DNA of 64,000 nucleotides from an uncultured Dehalococcoidia bacterium (GTDB taxonomy: Bacteria; Chloroflexota; Dehalococcoidia; Lucifugimonadales; UBA1123), in the NCBI GenBank assembly GCA_951812505.1, contig CATOSI010000005.1, forward strand, positions 218,680 through 282,679, in the 5' to 3' direction. The notes under the pieces were generated by a model. It worked only from the letters and a program-made list of their open reading frames with translations. It was not told the origin of the DNA and ran no database searches. Position numbers and translations under genes: made by a program. Below are positions 1 to 8,975 of the stretch, one piece after another. Each line of letters starts with the position of its first letter. Position 1 is the first letter of the stretch.

Positions 1-1
1 C

Positions 2-1291
2 GGCTCCTCAGTGGAGTTTATCCGACGATTCGAAGAAGACTACGGAGCGAAGCCCTCATACCTCACGGACAACTATCGCTCCACGTCCAACATAATCGCG
101 GCGGCCAACGCGCTGATAGAGCCCTCTCCCAATCGAATGAAGGCAGGACACCCAATACGGATTGATCGAATGCGCGCGAAGCAGCAGCCCGGCGGAGTTT
201 GGTCCCAACTCGACCCCGTTTCACGCGGACGGGTCCAGATACTGCCCGTCGGAATAACCCCGATATCCCAGGCTCAGGCGGTCGTCGCCGAGCTGAAACG
301 GCTGTCCAGTCTCTCCCATGACTGGAATTGGTCGTCCTGCGCCATCGTAGCACGACGATGGAGTTACTTGGACCCAGTGCGAAGCCTGTGCGAACTGGAA
401 GGAATCCCGGTTCAGATGGCAAACGAGGAGTTCTCCGGCGTCTGGCGTCTGCGCGAGACTCAGGCCCTCATAGACTGTCTGCGAGAAGAGAACTCCCAAT
501 TGGTGACGAGCACCGACCTGAGAGGCTGGGCATCCCGTCAACCGCAAGGCCCCTGGATTGAACTGCTCAGGGAAGCCATAGACGCATATGTGCTGGACAC
601 GGATGGCGCAGAAACGCCCGTTGACCATTTCATCGAATGGCTGGCCGAATGGAGTCGTGAAGCGCGTCGCAGGCAGAGCGGTCTGCTTCTGACGACTGCC
701 CATCGTGCCAAGGGCCTGGAATACGATCATATGATTGTGCTGGATGGAGGCTGGGACAGAGTTGGCCGAGGCGAGGACGCTGACGCTCCACGTCGCCTCT
801 ACTATGTCGCTATGACCCGTGCCAGGCAAACCCTCACGCTCGCGCGCCTGCCCGGGCCACATCTATTCAATGATCCATTGCCGGAATCACCATCGCTGCT
901 GTCCCGTAGGCCCATTGAACTCCCCGCCCCCGCCCCTGAACTCTCGCTCAGATACAGGCGTCTCGACCTGCGCGACGTATTCTTAAGCTTCGCGGGCTAT
1001 CATAAACCAAACCATCCGGTTCATCAGGCAATTGCCGCGCTTTCGCCCGGCGACAGACTGGGCGTGAGCGTCAAGCCGGACCGCTGGGACCTTCTGGGTC
1101 CAAACGGTTCCGTGGTCGGGAGACTTGCGGGAAATTTTAAGGCCCCATCCGGTATGCGTTGCGCCTCCGCCACAGTCCTGTCCATCATTAAATGGGACCG
1201 TGAGAGTTCGGAATCAGAGTACCGGAACAGCCTGCGATGCGACGCATGGGAGGTGGTGATACCCGAGTTGGTGTTTGAGCCGGATTCGTGA
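2..1291 (+). CDS. UvrD/Rep-family DNA helicase, C-terminal part (5' truncated by window edge)
   Basis: The open frame runs off the left edge, so the N-terminal ATPase part with Walker A is not visible; the GTG at base 11 is probably internal. What is seen is the C-terminal half of a superfamily 1 helicase: the NYRST motif (SF1 motif IV region) about 25 residues in, then TTAHRAKGLEYD (motif V) near residue 235 and RRLYYVAMTRAR (motif VI, arginine finger) near residue 265. The last ~120 residues after motif VI match nothing I recognise and may be an accessory domain. Family members unwind duplex DNA 3'-5' in repair and replication restart. It is the last gene before a ~250-base gap that holds a leader-like element. 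Confidence 0.85.
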   Translation, partial: GSSVEFIRRFEEDYGAKPSYLTDNYRSTSNIIAAANALIEPSPNRMKAGHPIRIDRMRAKQQPGGVWSQLDPVSRGRVQILPVGITPISQAQAVVAELKRLSSLSHDWNWSSCAIVARRWSYLDPVRSLCELEGIPVQMANEEFSGVWRLRETQALIDCLREENSQLVTSTDLRGWASRQPQGPWIELLREAIDAYVLDTDGAETPVDHFIEWLAEWSREARRRQSGLLLTTAHRAKGLEYDHMIVLDGGWDRVGRGEDADAPRRLYYVAMTRARQTLTLARLPGPHLFNDPLPESPSLLSRRPIELPAPAPELSLRYRRLDLRDVFLSFAGYHKPNHPVHQAIAALSPGDRLGVSVKPDRWDLLGPNGSVVGRLAGNFKAPSGMRCASATVLSIIKWDRESSESEYRNSLRCDAWEVVIPELVFEPDS

Positions 1292-1312
1292 CACACCCAC
1301 GCTCACATGTGC

Positions 1313-1520
1313 TACAATACCCCCATCCAAACACCCCCCAACCAAGGATCTCTAACATAAATACAGACTTATCGAAATCGAAAAAACAGGCTAGGAGAAC
1401 TTTCCTCCAAAGCTAACGCTGGGAAAACGCAGGGCAACGCAGGGAGAAAATCTCCCTGAATCGCCCCCTGTTCACCCCTGTGACTCGCCCAGAGCAACAT
1501 AAATCACAATATATGTAACA
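1313..1520 (+). promoter_or_regulatory. Leader-like intergenic element, copy E0
   Basis: The stretch between the helicase and the dehydrogenase begins with a -10-like TACAAT (1313-1318). It then shows a GGAG...CTCC short stem near 1393-1408, the 12-base block TCCAAAGCTAAC at 1406-1417 (identical in copy E2), and GCTGGG/GCAGGG units spaced 10-11 bases. These are followed by CCCTG units that could pair back with them. It ends about 25 bases before the next start codon. Related elements lie at 12915-13105, 18583-18775 and 60365-60545. Function is unknown; a 5' leader RNA is inferred. Confidence 0.5.
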
Positions 1521-1545
1521 CTACCGAATTCACCAGGAGACCACA

Positions 1546-2511
1546 ATGCCAAAATTCGTGTTCATGCCGCCCCAGGACGACCTCAAGGCCATGTTCGCCG
1601 CCCGCCTCGCCGACACCGTTCCCGACTACGAGGTCGCCACGCCCGAGACCGACGAGGAGGCCCTCGAGGCCATACGCGACGCCGACGCCGCCTGTGGCTG
1701 GATTCCGCCCGCCGCGCTCGCGGTCGCAGAGAAGATCAAGTGGCTGCATAACCCCGACGCCGGCCCATTCTTCGGCTACTACTATGACGAACTGGTCCGG
1801 CACCCGCTCACCATGACCAACCCTCGCGGCATCTACTACGACCACATCTCGCATCATATAATGATGTTCGTGTTCGCCCTCTCACGCGGCCTCCCCTGGT
1901 ACATGGACGCCCAGCGCGAGCGTGTCTGGGACAAAGACGCCCGCAAAACTCCGTACATATTTCTCGGTGAGGCGACCGCACTGATAAACGGCGTAGGCGG
2001 CATCGGACACGAGACCGCCCGCATCTGCGCCCAACTCGGCATGGAGGTCATCGGCATAGAGCCGCGCCCGGAGTACGATCTTCCCTATGTCGAGTTCCAC
2101 ACGCCCGACGAACTGGACGACGTTCTCCCCCGCGCCGATTTCGTCATAACGACGGTCCCACACACGCCTGAGACAGAGGGCATGTTCGACGCCGACAGCT
2201 TTAGGCTCATGAAAGAGACCGCCTACTTCATCAACATCGGACGCGGCAAAGTGTGCAGGATAGACGACCTCGCCAATGCTATTGAGTCGGGCGAGATAGC
2301 GGGCGCGGGCCTCGACGTGTTCGAGGAGGAGCCGCTACCCTCCGACCACAAGCTCTGGGGACTTCCCAACGTCCTGATGACCCCTCACGTCGCCGTCCGC
2401 GACGCAGAGAACATCCCCGAACGCCGCTTCCAGATAATCCTGGACAATGCCCGCCGCTTCCTGAACGACGAGCCTCTCAACAACGTAGTGGACAAGGAGA
2501 AGTGGTACTAG
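1546..2511 (+). CDS. D-2-hydroxyacid dehydrogenase (NAD-binding, SerA/GhrA-like)
   Basis: A 321-residue cytoplasmic oxidoreductase of the D-isomer-specific 2-hydroxyacid dehydrogenase family, expected to interconvert 2-oxoacids and D-2-hydroxyacids with NAD(P)H. The nucleotide-binding loop GVGGIG sits near residue 148. The catalytic Arg lies in INIGRGK (about R233), the acid in DVFEEEP (about 259) and the catalytic His in TPHVA (about H281), so the Arg-Glu-His set is complete. The ATG at 1546 follows AGGAG with good spacing. Length is typical for the family. It stands alone behind leader element E0. The substrate cannot be told from sequence. Confidence 0.88.
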   Translation: MPKFVFMPPQDDLKAMFAARLADTVPDYEVATPETDEEALEAIRDADAACGWIPPAALAVAEKIKWLHNPDAGPFFGYYYDELVRHPLTMTNPRGIYYDHISHHIMMFVFALSRGLPWYMDAQRERVWDKDARKTPYIFLGEATALINGVGGIGHETARICAQLGMEVIGIEPRPEYDLPYVEFHTPDELDDVLPRADFVITTVPHTPETEGMFDADSFRLMKETAYFINIGRGKVCRIDDLANAIESGEIAGAGLDVFEEEPLPSDHKLWGLPNVLMTPHVAVRDAENIPERRFQIILDNARRFLNDEPLNNVVDKEKWY

Positions 2512-2616
2512 CCGCAGTTCACATCGGAGAAGCCAGAATATATACTGGCCGCAGCGTGGTCAGATAGAACTCGTGGCCCGCACGCCGTCAGGATATCAAG
2601 GGAGGTTTCGATAACT

Positions 2617-3567
2617 ATGGCAGGTAGAATCCCGACTGAAGAGGAAGTAATCGGATATTTGGACTCGCTGTCCAACTGGGGCAGATGGGGGGGCGACGAC
2701 CAGATGGGCACGCTCAATTTCCTAGGTCCCGAAAAGGTCAAGCGCGCTATTTCTCTCGTCGAAGAAGGAACGACCGTATCCTGCGCCCGGACCGTGATGT
2801 TCGAGGCGTCTCCCGACGTGCCCGTACCGCCCGTCCACTTCATGGTGGAGAGCGGTGAGGGCTGGGCGACCGGCGACAAGGTAACCGCCCGAACCGCCCA
2901 GGGAGCGACCGACTTCTTTGGCATGATCTTCCACGGCTACTCGATTACACACGTTGACAGCCTCGCCCACTTCTTCTGGGACGGCAAGATGTACAACAAC
3001 CAGCCCGCTCATCTCGTCGCTACCAATCTAGGTGCGACCGCCGAGTCAATCGAGCTAACCAAGGACGGCATTGTTACACGTGGCGTCTTGGTTGACGCGC
3101 CAATGGTGCGCGGCGTGGACTGGCTCGAAAGGGGCGAAGGAGTCATGCCCGAAGACATACTCGCCGCCGAGGAGCAGTGCGGCTTCAAGATCGAGGAAGG
3201 CGACGTGCTCCTCGTCCGCACCGGAAACCTGCACCGCAGAAACGTCGAGGGCCCCTGGAATCCCCGCGAGGAGGGCTCCACCGCCTGCCAGGCCGCCTGC
3301 CTGCCCCTCTTCCACGAACGGAGCATCGCCATGATCGGCAGCGACACCGGCAACGACGTCATGCCCACCGGCTACCCGAACCTGACCAACCCCATCCACC
3401 AGGTCGGCATCGTCGGCATGGGCCTGTGGATTCTCGACAATGCTAACCTCGAAGAGTTGGCTCAGGCTTGCCGGGAGCGCAACCGCTGGGAGTTCATGCT
3501 CTCCATTGGGCCGCTCCGCCTGCACAACACGACCGGATCGCCCGTCAACCCGATTGCGATATTCTGA
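2617..3567 (+). CDS. Cyclase family protein (kynurenine-formamidase-like metal hydrolase)
   Basis: A 316-residue protein of the cyclase/kynurenine formamidase family (PF04199). The metal-binding signature is seen as HGYSITHVDSLAHF near residues 106-118, equivalent to the HxGTHxDxPxH pattern, although the usual GTH is replaced by SITH. A second conserved stretch GSDTGNDVMP lies near residue 245. Members hydrolyse amides or lactones, often in aromatic or polyketide catabolism; the substrate here is unknown. GGAGG at about 2600 supports the ATG start. Its stop overlaps the start of the following membrane protein (TGATG), so the two are probably translationally coupled. Confidence 0.85.
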   Translation: MAGRIPTEEEVIGYLDSLSNWGRWGGDDQMGTLNFLGPEKVKRAISLVEEGTTVSCARTVMFEASPDVPVPPVHFMVESGEGWATGDKVTARTAQGATDFFGMIFHGYSITHVDSLAHFFWDGKMYNNQPAHLVATNLGATAESIELTKDGIVTRGVLVDAPMVRGVDWLERGEGVMPEDILAAEEQCGFKIEEGDVLLVRTGNLHRRNVEGPWNPREEGSTACQAACLPLFHERSIAMIGSDTGNDVMPTGYPNLTNPIHQVGIVGMGLWILDNANLEELAQACRERNRWEFMLSIGPLRLHNTTGSPVNPIAIF

Positions 3568-4037
3568 TGGCCATGCTGATACCACATTCTCTCCCCGCCG
3601 ACGAGGTAAAGCACTACCTCGCCGAGGGGGAGCGTGTGGTATCGAGCTTCGGCCCATACCATGCCACCTCGCGCCGCGTCATATTACTGATCCGGCGGCG
3701 CAAGGAAACCCGCGTCCACGAACTGCCCTACATCACCCTGGAAAGCATCACGGAGGTCAGAACGACGGACCGGAAGAAGATGCTGCTGGGTGCGTGCCTG
3801 TCAGCCTTGGGACTGGCGACGATATTCGCATGGTACCTCATATTGCCAATAGTGTCGGTAGTGGCCGGCGTATTCATTATTCTCCAGGGAGCGACAGAAA
3901 AGCCGGCCTACTACCAGTTGAAGGGACGCGGTATGGAGGGCGAAGACCTGTACAGGTGGCAGGTCATACACTACGGGGCGGGAAGTTTCATCGCATCCAT
4001 AAGCACAATGACCGGAGTCGAGACCGCCCGCGACTGA
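3567..4037 (+). CDS. Small membrane protein with bacterial PH-like domain
   Basis: A 156-residue protein starting at the ATG that overlaps the stop of the cyclase gene by one base. The N-terminal part (LAEGERVVSSFGPYHATSRRVILL) has the look of a short bacterial PH domain (YdbS/YdbT-like): a beta-rich stretch with the usual 'write-once TSRR' turn. It is followed by two closely spaced hydrophobic segments (about residues 72-110) and a soluble tail. The role is unknown; PH-like membrane proteins are often structural or envelope-stress related. The coupling with a hydrolase may be incidental. Confidence 0.6.
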   Translation: MAMLIPHSLPADEVKHYLAEGERVVSSFGPYHATSRRVILLIRRRKETRVHELPYITLESITEVRTTDRKKMLLGACLSALGLATIFAWYLILPIVSVVAGVFIILQGATEKPAYYQLKGRGMEGEDLYRWQVIHYGAGSFIASISTMTGVETARD

Positions 4038-4112
4038 CCGGCTGACCTGAATTGCTTGTTCACAATACGTAGGGGCGAACCCTTGTGGTCGCCCTCATAT
4101 GCTTACGCTGTC

Positions 4113-5111
4113 CTATCCACCCTCAGTCCGGCATATATCCAAAAGAGTTCTCACTGCCCGCGCCACCAAATTGGAAGCAAGCCTGACCTTGTACCCGTTG
4201 TCGGACATCGGCTCAGCACCCTCGACCGCAAGCCTCCCAATAGCCGAGGCGTCAACATCCTCCACGTTGGAGCCTTGAAGGGCATCCGAGGCCGTCTGCG
4301 CGAAATACGGCACCGGTGCGACACCACCCAGCGCTGTTCGCGCCTCTCTGACGATCCCATCCACTATCTCCATGTATGCTCCCACAGACACGAGCGCGAA
4401 GTCATAGGCCTGCCGCTCTTTGGCTTTCAAATAGATGCTCCGGGGGCCCTGGCCCCGATGCGGAATGAAGATGCGCGTCACAATGTCCCCCATCTCCAGC
4501 GAGGTCTCCGACAAGACATCGTCCTGTGGCCCCACGAACAGCTTGGAAACAGGCAGACGACGCAGCCCCCCTTCCCCGAAAATTTCCACCTCTGCCCCGA
4601 GCGCGGTAAGCGCAACAGCCATGTCCGACGGGTGAACGATGTGACAGCGATCCGCCCCAAGAATCGCGTGGTATTTATTACCGCCCTCTACCGCAAAACA
4701 GTAGTCCCCGCCCTTCTTCAGGCAGTTAAAAGCCGGGCTCCGGTAATACCAGCATCTGGGCCTCTGACATAGGTTGCCGCCCAGGGTGCCCGCATTCCTT
4801 ATCTGCGGCGTGGCGACCGATTCGACAGCCTGAACAAACGCAGGGTGCCGAACAGCCGCATCCGAATGGCGCGCAATCTCTCCCAGAGTGACTAGGCTGC
4901 CGTACGCTGTTTCACCAGATACTGACTCTATTTCCCGCATCCCTTCGATGCGAGATATGTCCACAAGGCAGGCGGGCTCCCATGTTCCGTGCTTCATTTC
5001 ACCGAGGATATCCGTGCCACCCGCGAAAATGGATGCCTCTCCACCCCGTTCCACAAGCACTGAGCGGGCCTCTTCGAGAGTCGAGGGCGTGAGTATCTCG
5101 AACGGTTTCAT
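4113..5111 (-). CDS. Molybdenum hydroxylase FAD-binding subunit with [4Fe-4S] insert (PaoB/YagS-like)
   Basis: A 332-residue medium subunit of the xanthine dehydrogenase family. The FAD-binding motif AGGTDI is near residue 30 and the second one, NAGTLGGNL, near residue 107. Directly after it comes a cysteine-bearing insert (CQRPRCWYYR, then CLKKGG and a further Cys), the position where PaoB and 4-hydroxybenzoyl-CoA reductase-type subunits bind an extra [4Fe-4S] cluster. It would pass electrons from the Mo and [2Fe-2S] subunits to its FAD. Its ATG overlaps the stop of the large subunit (ATGA). It is the last gene of the operon. Confidence 0.9.
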   Translation of the reverse strand: MKPFEILTPSTLEEARSVLVERGGEASIFAGGTDILGEMKHGTWEPACLVDISRIEGMREIESVSGETAYGSLVTLGEIARHSDAAVRHPAFVQAVESVATPQIRNAGTLGGNLCQRPRCWYYRSPAFNCLKKGGDYCFAVEGGNKYHAILGADRCHIVHPSDMAVALTALGAEVEIFGEGGLRRLPVSKLFVGPQDDVLSETSLEMGDIVTRIFIPHRGQGPRSIYLKAKERQAYDFALVSVGAYMEIVDGIVREARTALGGVAPVPYFAQTASDALQGSNVEDVDASAIGRLAVEGAEPMSDNGYKVRLASNLVARAVRTLLDICRTEGG

Positions 5112-7357
5112 CGGATGCTGCCCTCTTCCTTCTCAGCCAGAAGATCCAGGATGCGGTCAGGCGTAGCCGGAAGTTCTCGCACCTCTATACCCACGGCGTC
5201 TCGGATAGCGTTCGCCACAGCCGGCGCCACCCCAATGCTAGGCGGCTCACCAAGCGCCTTGGCACCGTAGGGCCCAACAGGGTCAACCACGTCCGCGAAA
5301 ATAACCTGGATGTCAGGATACTCCAGTATCGTGGGACTCTTGTGCTCCAGAAAACTGGCGTTCAATGTCGCTCCACTGTTGTGGTCGGTGATCATCTGCT
5401 CGCTGAGGGCGAATCCCAGCATCTGCGACACTCCGCCCTCGACCTGGTTCACCGCAAGCATAGGATTCAGGATTCGACCCGAATCGTGCGTGGCAACGTA
5501 GCGAATCACCCTGACCTGCCCCGTATCGGTATTCACCTCAACCTCGGCGAAGTGCGCCCCGAACGAATTGACGATATAGTCCGTGCTGCCGGGCGAAACT
5601 GCCGCCTCATGTTCTATGCCTCCGGTACGTAACGCCAGTTCCCCGAACGTCACCGCTGTTCCACTTGAATGAACTACTCCCGCATCGCTCAGGTCAAGCT
5701 CTGATACGGGAAGTCCGAGCGCATTCGAACCGGCCTCGAGAAGCCTTTCGCGCATACCTGATGCCGCCTCCTTTACAGCGAGTCCGGCTGAGAATGTAAC
5801 CGTCGACCCCGCGGTAATCGGAGAATCGGGCGTGGTTGCAGAGTCTCCAAACGTCGTTTCCAAGACTCCATAGTCAATCCCCAACGACTCCGCGGCCACT
5901 TGTGTCAGCACAGTGTAACTGCCCTCGCCAACATCCATGACGCCGGACTCAAGCCGCAGGACACCGTCTTGCTCCAGCCGCATCCGCGCGACTGACCGTC
6001 CCCCGGCGCCTCCTCTGTATATGAAGATGGCCATTCCCTTACCACGTCGCAGCGGGTCGTCCGTCTGAGGCAGTTCTTCACTCCAGCCAAAGGCGTCCGC
6101 TCCCTTTTCGATGCACTCCCTGATCCCGTTACTGGAGAAGGGCACTCCCCCTTCTACCGGCTGAGTATCCATGATGTCGTTGACAGGAGTGACCCGCTCA
6201 CCCGGCTGTCCTTCAGGTCCTACATGGTTCTTCAGCCTGAATTCGACTGGGTCCATGCCGACAGCCTCCGCCGCAAGGTCTGCTATCACTTCGAGAGCGA
6301 AGTGTCCCTGCGGAGCGCCCAGAGCGCGGTAGGATCCGCCCGACGGCGTGTTGGTGTAGGTCAGATACCCGTCGTAACGAACATTCGGGCATCTGTACAA
6401 GTACACAGCTCCTTGGCCCGCCCGCCGAACCACGCCGGGACCTGACGACAAGTACGCTCCGGTGTCCATGATCGTCGTGGCGTGGACTGCGGTCACTGTC
6501 CCATCGTTCTTCACGCCCATCTTCACCGTCGTGATAGTCCCGTGACGGTGGCGGCCTGCCACGAACTCTTCCTCGCGTGTCGCTTCTATCTTCACGGGAC
6601 GACCCGCCCGATGCGCCAAAACCGCCGCCAGTACGGATAGGCGAGTCTCATCTTTGTTGCCGTACCCCGCACCCATGTTCACGCCGATTACTCTGACATC
6701 GTCAAGGCTCACACCCAGCGCGATGGACAACATCAGCCGGTCCGCGTGCGCGCCGCGCGTGGACTTCCATACCGTCAACTTGTCGCCCTCCCATGAAGCG
6801 ACCGCGGCGCGCGGTTCCAGCGCGGCGCCGGAGTGGGCGGGCGTAGTGAAGGTATCTTCCACAATCACATCCGCCTCGGCGAACCCCTCTTCTACGTTTC
6901 CCCGACCCAGAGTGATTGGCTCGCCACCCACAAGATTTCCACCCCGGTGAACCGGAGTCGAGTCTGAATTCAGCGCCTCCCGCATGTCGGTCACGAACGG
7001 CAGGACTTCGTAGTCCACAGCGATTTGGGCGATAGCTTCCCGCGCCACATCCTCATCTTCCGCGGCGACAGCGGCCACTTCGTCACCGACGAATCGTACC
7101 TCGGTGTCCAGAATAGGAAGGTCCGGGGCGATGTTGCCCCCGGGAACGTCGAACGGAGTAACAACCGCGTGTACGCCACCCATAGCCTCGGCGCCGGACG
7201 CATCTATCGAAAGTATCTTCGCGTGCGGATGCGGACTGCGAAGAATCTTCCCTACCAACATTCCCCGCAATTGAATGTCTGCAGCGTACTTCGCCTCACC
7301 CGTCAACTTGTCGGGCAGGTCTCTTCGCGGCACAGATTTTCCGATGTTGACAGTCAT
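5108..7357 (-). CDS. Molybdenum hydroxylase large subunit (Mo-cofactor binding, xanthine/aldehyde oxidoreductase family)
   Basis: A 749-residue Mo-binding subunit. I place the start at the ATG at 7357, which overlaps the stop of the [2Fe-2S] subunit by four bases; the open frame extends upstream but only through that gene. Family landmarks are the N-terminal a/b hammerhead (KLTGEAKYAADI), GAGYGNKDE near residue 235, GAPQGHFALE near 350, and the C-terminal GAKALGEPP near residue 715, which carries the Glu that acts as the catalytic base. It hydroxylates an aldehyde or heterocycle with water-derived oxygen. The exact substrate cannot be read from sequence. Confidence 0.92.
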   Translation of the reverse strand: MTVNIGKSVPRRDLPDKLTGEAKYAADIQLRGMLVGKILRSPHPHAKILSIDASGAEAMGGVHAVVTPFDVPGGNIAPDLPILDTEVRFVGDEVAAVAAEDEDVAREAIAQIAVDYEVLPFVTDMREALNSDSTPVHRGGNLVGGEPITLGRGNVEEGFAEADVIVEDTFTTPAHSGAALEPRAAVASWEGDKLTVWKSTRGAHADRLMLSIALGVSLDDVRVIGVNMGAGYGNKDETRLSVLAAVLAHRAGRPVKIEATREEEFVAGRHRHGTITTVKMGVKNDGTVTAVHATTIMDTGAYLSSGPGVVRRAGQGAVYLYRCPNVRYDGYLTYTNTPSGGSYRALGAPQGHFALEVIADLAAEAVGMDPVEFRLKNHVGPEGQPGERVTPVNDIMDTQPVEGGVPFSSNGIRECIEKGADAFGWSEELPQTDDPLRRGKGMAIFIYRGGAGGRSVARMRLEQDGVLRLESGVMDVGEGSYTVLTQVAAESLGIDYGVLETTFGDSATTPDSPITAGSTVTFSAGLAVKEAASGMRERLLEAGSNALGLPVSELDLSDAGVVHSSGTAVTFGELALRTGGIEHEAAVSPGSTDYIVNSFGAHFAEVEVNTDTGQVRVIRYVATHDSGRILNPMLAVNQVEGGVSQMLGFALSEQMITDHNSGATLNASFLEHKSPTILEYPDIQVIFADVVDPVGPYGAKALGEPPSIGVAPAVANAIRDAVGIEVRELPATPDRILDLLAEKEEGSIR

Positions 7358-7830
7358 TGTTCCCTCGCCGCACAGCGCACCGATTCCAATATCCGGCCAT
7401 AAGCGTTGCAGCGGCATATATTCCCAGCCAGCGCATGACGAATCTCGTCGTCTGAGGGATTGGGATTGACTTTCAGAAGCGCGGTGGCGCTCATCACGAA
7501 GCCAGGTGTACAGAAGCCGCACTGTCCGCCGTCGTTCTCGAGGAACGACTGCTGAAGCGAGTTCAGCTCCTCCGACGACCCAAGGGACTCAACAGTAGAA
7601 ACACTGGCGCCGTCGCACATAGCGGCCAGCGTCATGCACGAGTTGACCGGTTCCCCATCCAGAAGCACGGTACACGCGCCACATTCTCCCAGGTCGCACC
7701 CGCGCTTTGTGCCGGTCAGCCCCAGAACTTCGCGCAGAACGCGAAGAAGCGTCCATCTGGCATCAATCTCGAGGGCATGGGGCTCCCCATTTACCTCTAA
7801 ATCCACGTTGAAACGATAAGTGTTCATCAT
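7354..7830 (-). CDS. Molybdenum hydroxylase [2Fe-2S] subunit
   Basis: A 158-residue small subunit of the same enzyme. Both cluster motifs are complete: the plant-type ferredoxin set CDLGECGACTV plus a later Cys (about residues 45-67), and the C-terminal CGFCTPG ... CRCNAYG pair (about residues 103-140). There is no Tat signal, so the enzyme is predicted cytoplasmic, unlike periplasmic PaoA. It overlaps the gene before it (DUF2332) and the one after it (large subunit) by ATGA, showing tight translational coupling. Two adjacent ATG codons exist; the first gives the four-base overlap. Confidence 0.93.
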   Translation of the reverse strand: MMNTYRFNVDLEVNGEPHALEIDARWTLLRVLREVLGLTGTKRGCDLGECGACTVLLDGEPVNSCMTLAAMCDGASVSTVESLGSSEELNSLQQSFLENDGGQCGFCTPGFVMSATALLKVNPNPSDDEIRHALAGNICRCNAYGRILESVRCAAREQ

Positions 7831-8975
7831 TTGGTCTCTTGACTCTCAATGTTCAGCCACTCGATCCAGCGGCCATGCGCGTTTCTTCTCGCCGAAAGGA
7901 TAGTATCAGCAACTCCATTCACAATCCTATTCACTCGCATATGCTCACCCTCGGAGGATACATGATAGATGGGCCTGTCCAATGACTCCCCGTCTAGTAT
8001 CTCATAAAACACGTTCCGGGATTCGGCAGGAAACTGGTTCAGCGTGTGGCAGTGAAATACGCAGAGCGCAGTGTCGCGCGGGACCTCGGCTAGAACTCGT
8101 GGAAGAACCTCCAACGCGTCACCGCGTTCGACACGCGGCGGGTCGTTCAGCCAGATTCGCCGCGCCGCTCGCAGCAATGCGGCTCTGTCCGGGTGGTCGG
8201 GCCACACCAGCGCCATCATCCACAGGAATTGCTCTTCATCACCGAGGTCAACGGGGTTCAGGTCAACTCCCCTCCTGAAAGCGACATCCGGCATCTCTCC
8301 GGGAATATCCGGCATTTCGTTCCTCAGTTCGCACTCGATCACGACCTCAGCGTCTGAGGGCCCAAACGTCGAGCCGTCCGAATATCGGTACTGATAGCTG
8401 TCCCAAAGAAGATTCAGTCCTGCGCTCGCGCCTACGTCAATCAAAGCTAGCGGCTTTCTCCCACCGTCAACGAAGGCAGACCCGAAAGCCGGCATAAGGT
8501 ACGAACATCTCCTTATCTCGTTGGTCTGTACCCTGCGCGTCCTGACGAGATCCACAATTTCAGAGTCGTACCTGTCACAGAATTGAGCAAAGGATCCCGA
8601 CAATCCGCATCCGGGAACGCCGCCCTCTCCTATGCGGGTATAGTGCCCCGCTAGTTCTTCGCAGTGGCAGTCGTCTGATATGCGCTTCACAGCGGCGAAG
8701 AACAGGTTTGGAATCGGCTGCCCAACCATACATTCACGGGCAAGCGCAAGCAGGCCGGGGTTTTCTGCAATTGAAAGGGAGAGAGTCTCATACGTCGGCG
8801 ACATGACATTCAAGCCCGACTTTCCGGAACACTCTTCCCGCGCGAACACCCTGAACCGTTCGGCAAGAGCCTCGTCAGTACGCTCGCTCGGTAGGAGTTG
8901 CTCAACTCTGCCCCGGCCCTGGTGCCCGTCTATCTGGTCGGGAGTCAAACAACTACCTCGCGGTAACGCCGCCAT
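7827..8975 (-). CDS. DUF2332 family protein (methyltransferase-like fold)
   Basis: A 382-residue protein matching the DUF2332 pattern: an N-terminal LAERFRVFAREEC stretch, SPTYETLSLSIAENPGLLALA, and a central glycine motif LIDVGASAGLNLLWD (about residue 190) like the SAM-binding motif I of class I methyltransferases. A later FHCHTLNQFP stretch is also typical. Biochemistry of the family is not established to my knowledge. Here it sits inside a molybdenum hydroxylase operon, overlapping the SDR gene upstream by 23 bases and the [2Fe-2S] gene downstream by 4. The start is somewhat uncertain because of the overlap. Confidence 0.75.
   Translation of the reverse strand: MAALPRGSCLTPDQIDGHQGRGRVEQLLPSERTDEALAERFRVFAREECSGKSGLNVMSPTYETLSLSIAENPGLLALARECMVGQPIPNLFFAAVKRISDDCHCEELAGHYTRIGEGGVPGCGLSGSFAQFCDRYDSEIVDLVRTRRVQTNEIRRCSYLMPAFGSAFVDGGRKPLALIDVGASAGLNLLWDSYQYRYSDGSTFGPSDAEVVIECELRNEMPDIPGEMPDVAFRRGVDLNPVDLGDEEQFLWMMALVWPDHPDRAALLRAARRIWLNDPPRVERGDALEVLPRVLAEVPRDTALCVFHCHTLNQFPAESRNVFYEILDGESLDRPIYHVSSEGEHMRVNRIVNGVADTILSARRNAHGRWIEWLNIESQETK

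Noticed and set aside
1313..1545. T-box or other known riboswitch before the dehydrogenase gene.
   Set aside because: No AGGGUGG-type T-box sequence or other consensus I know is present, and the downstream genes are not amino-acid genes.
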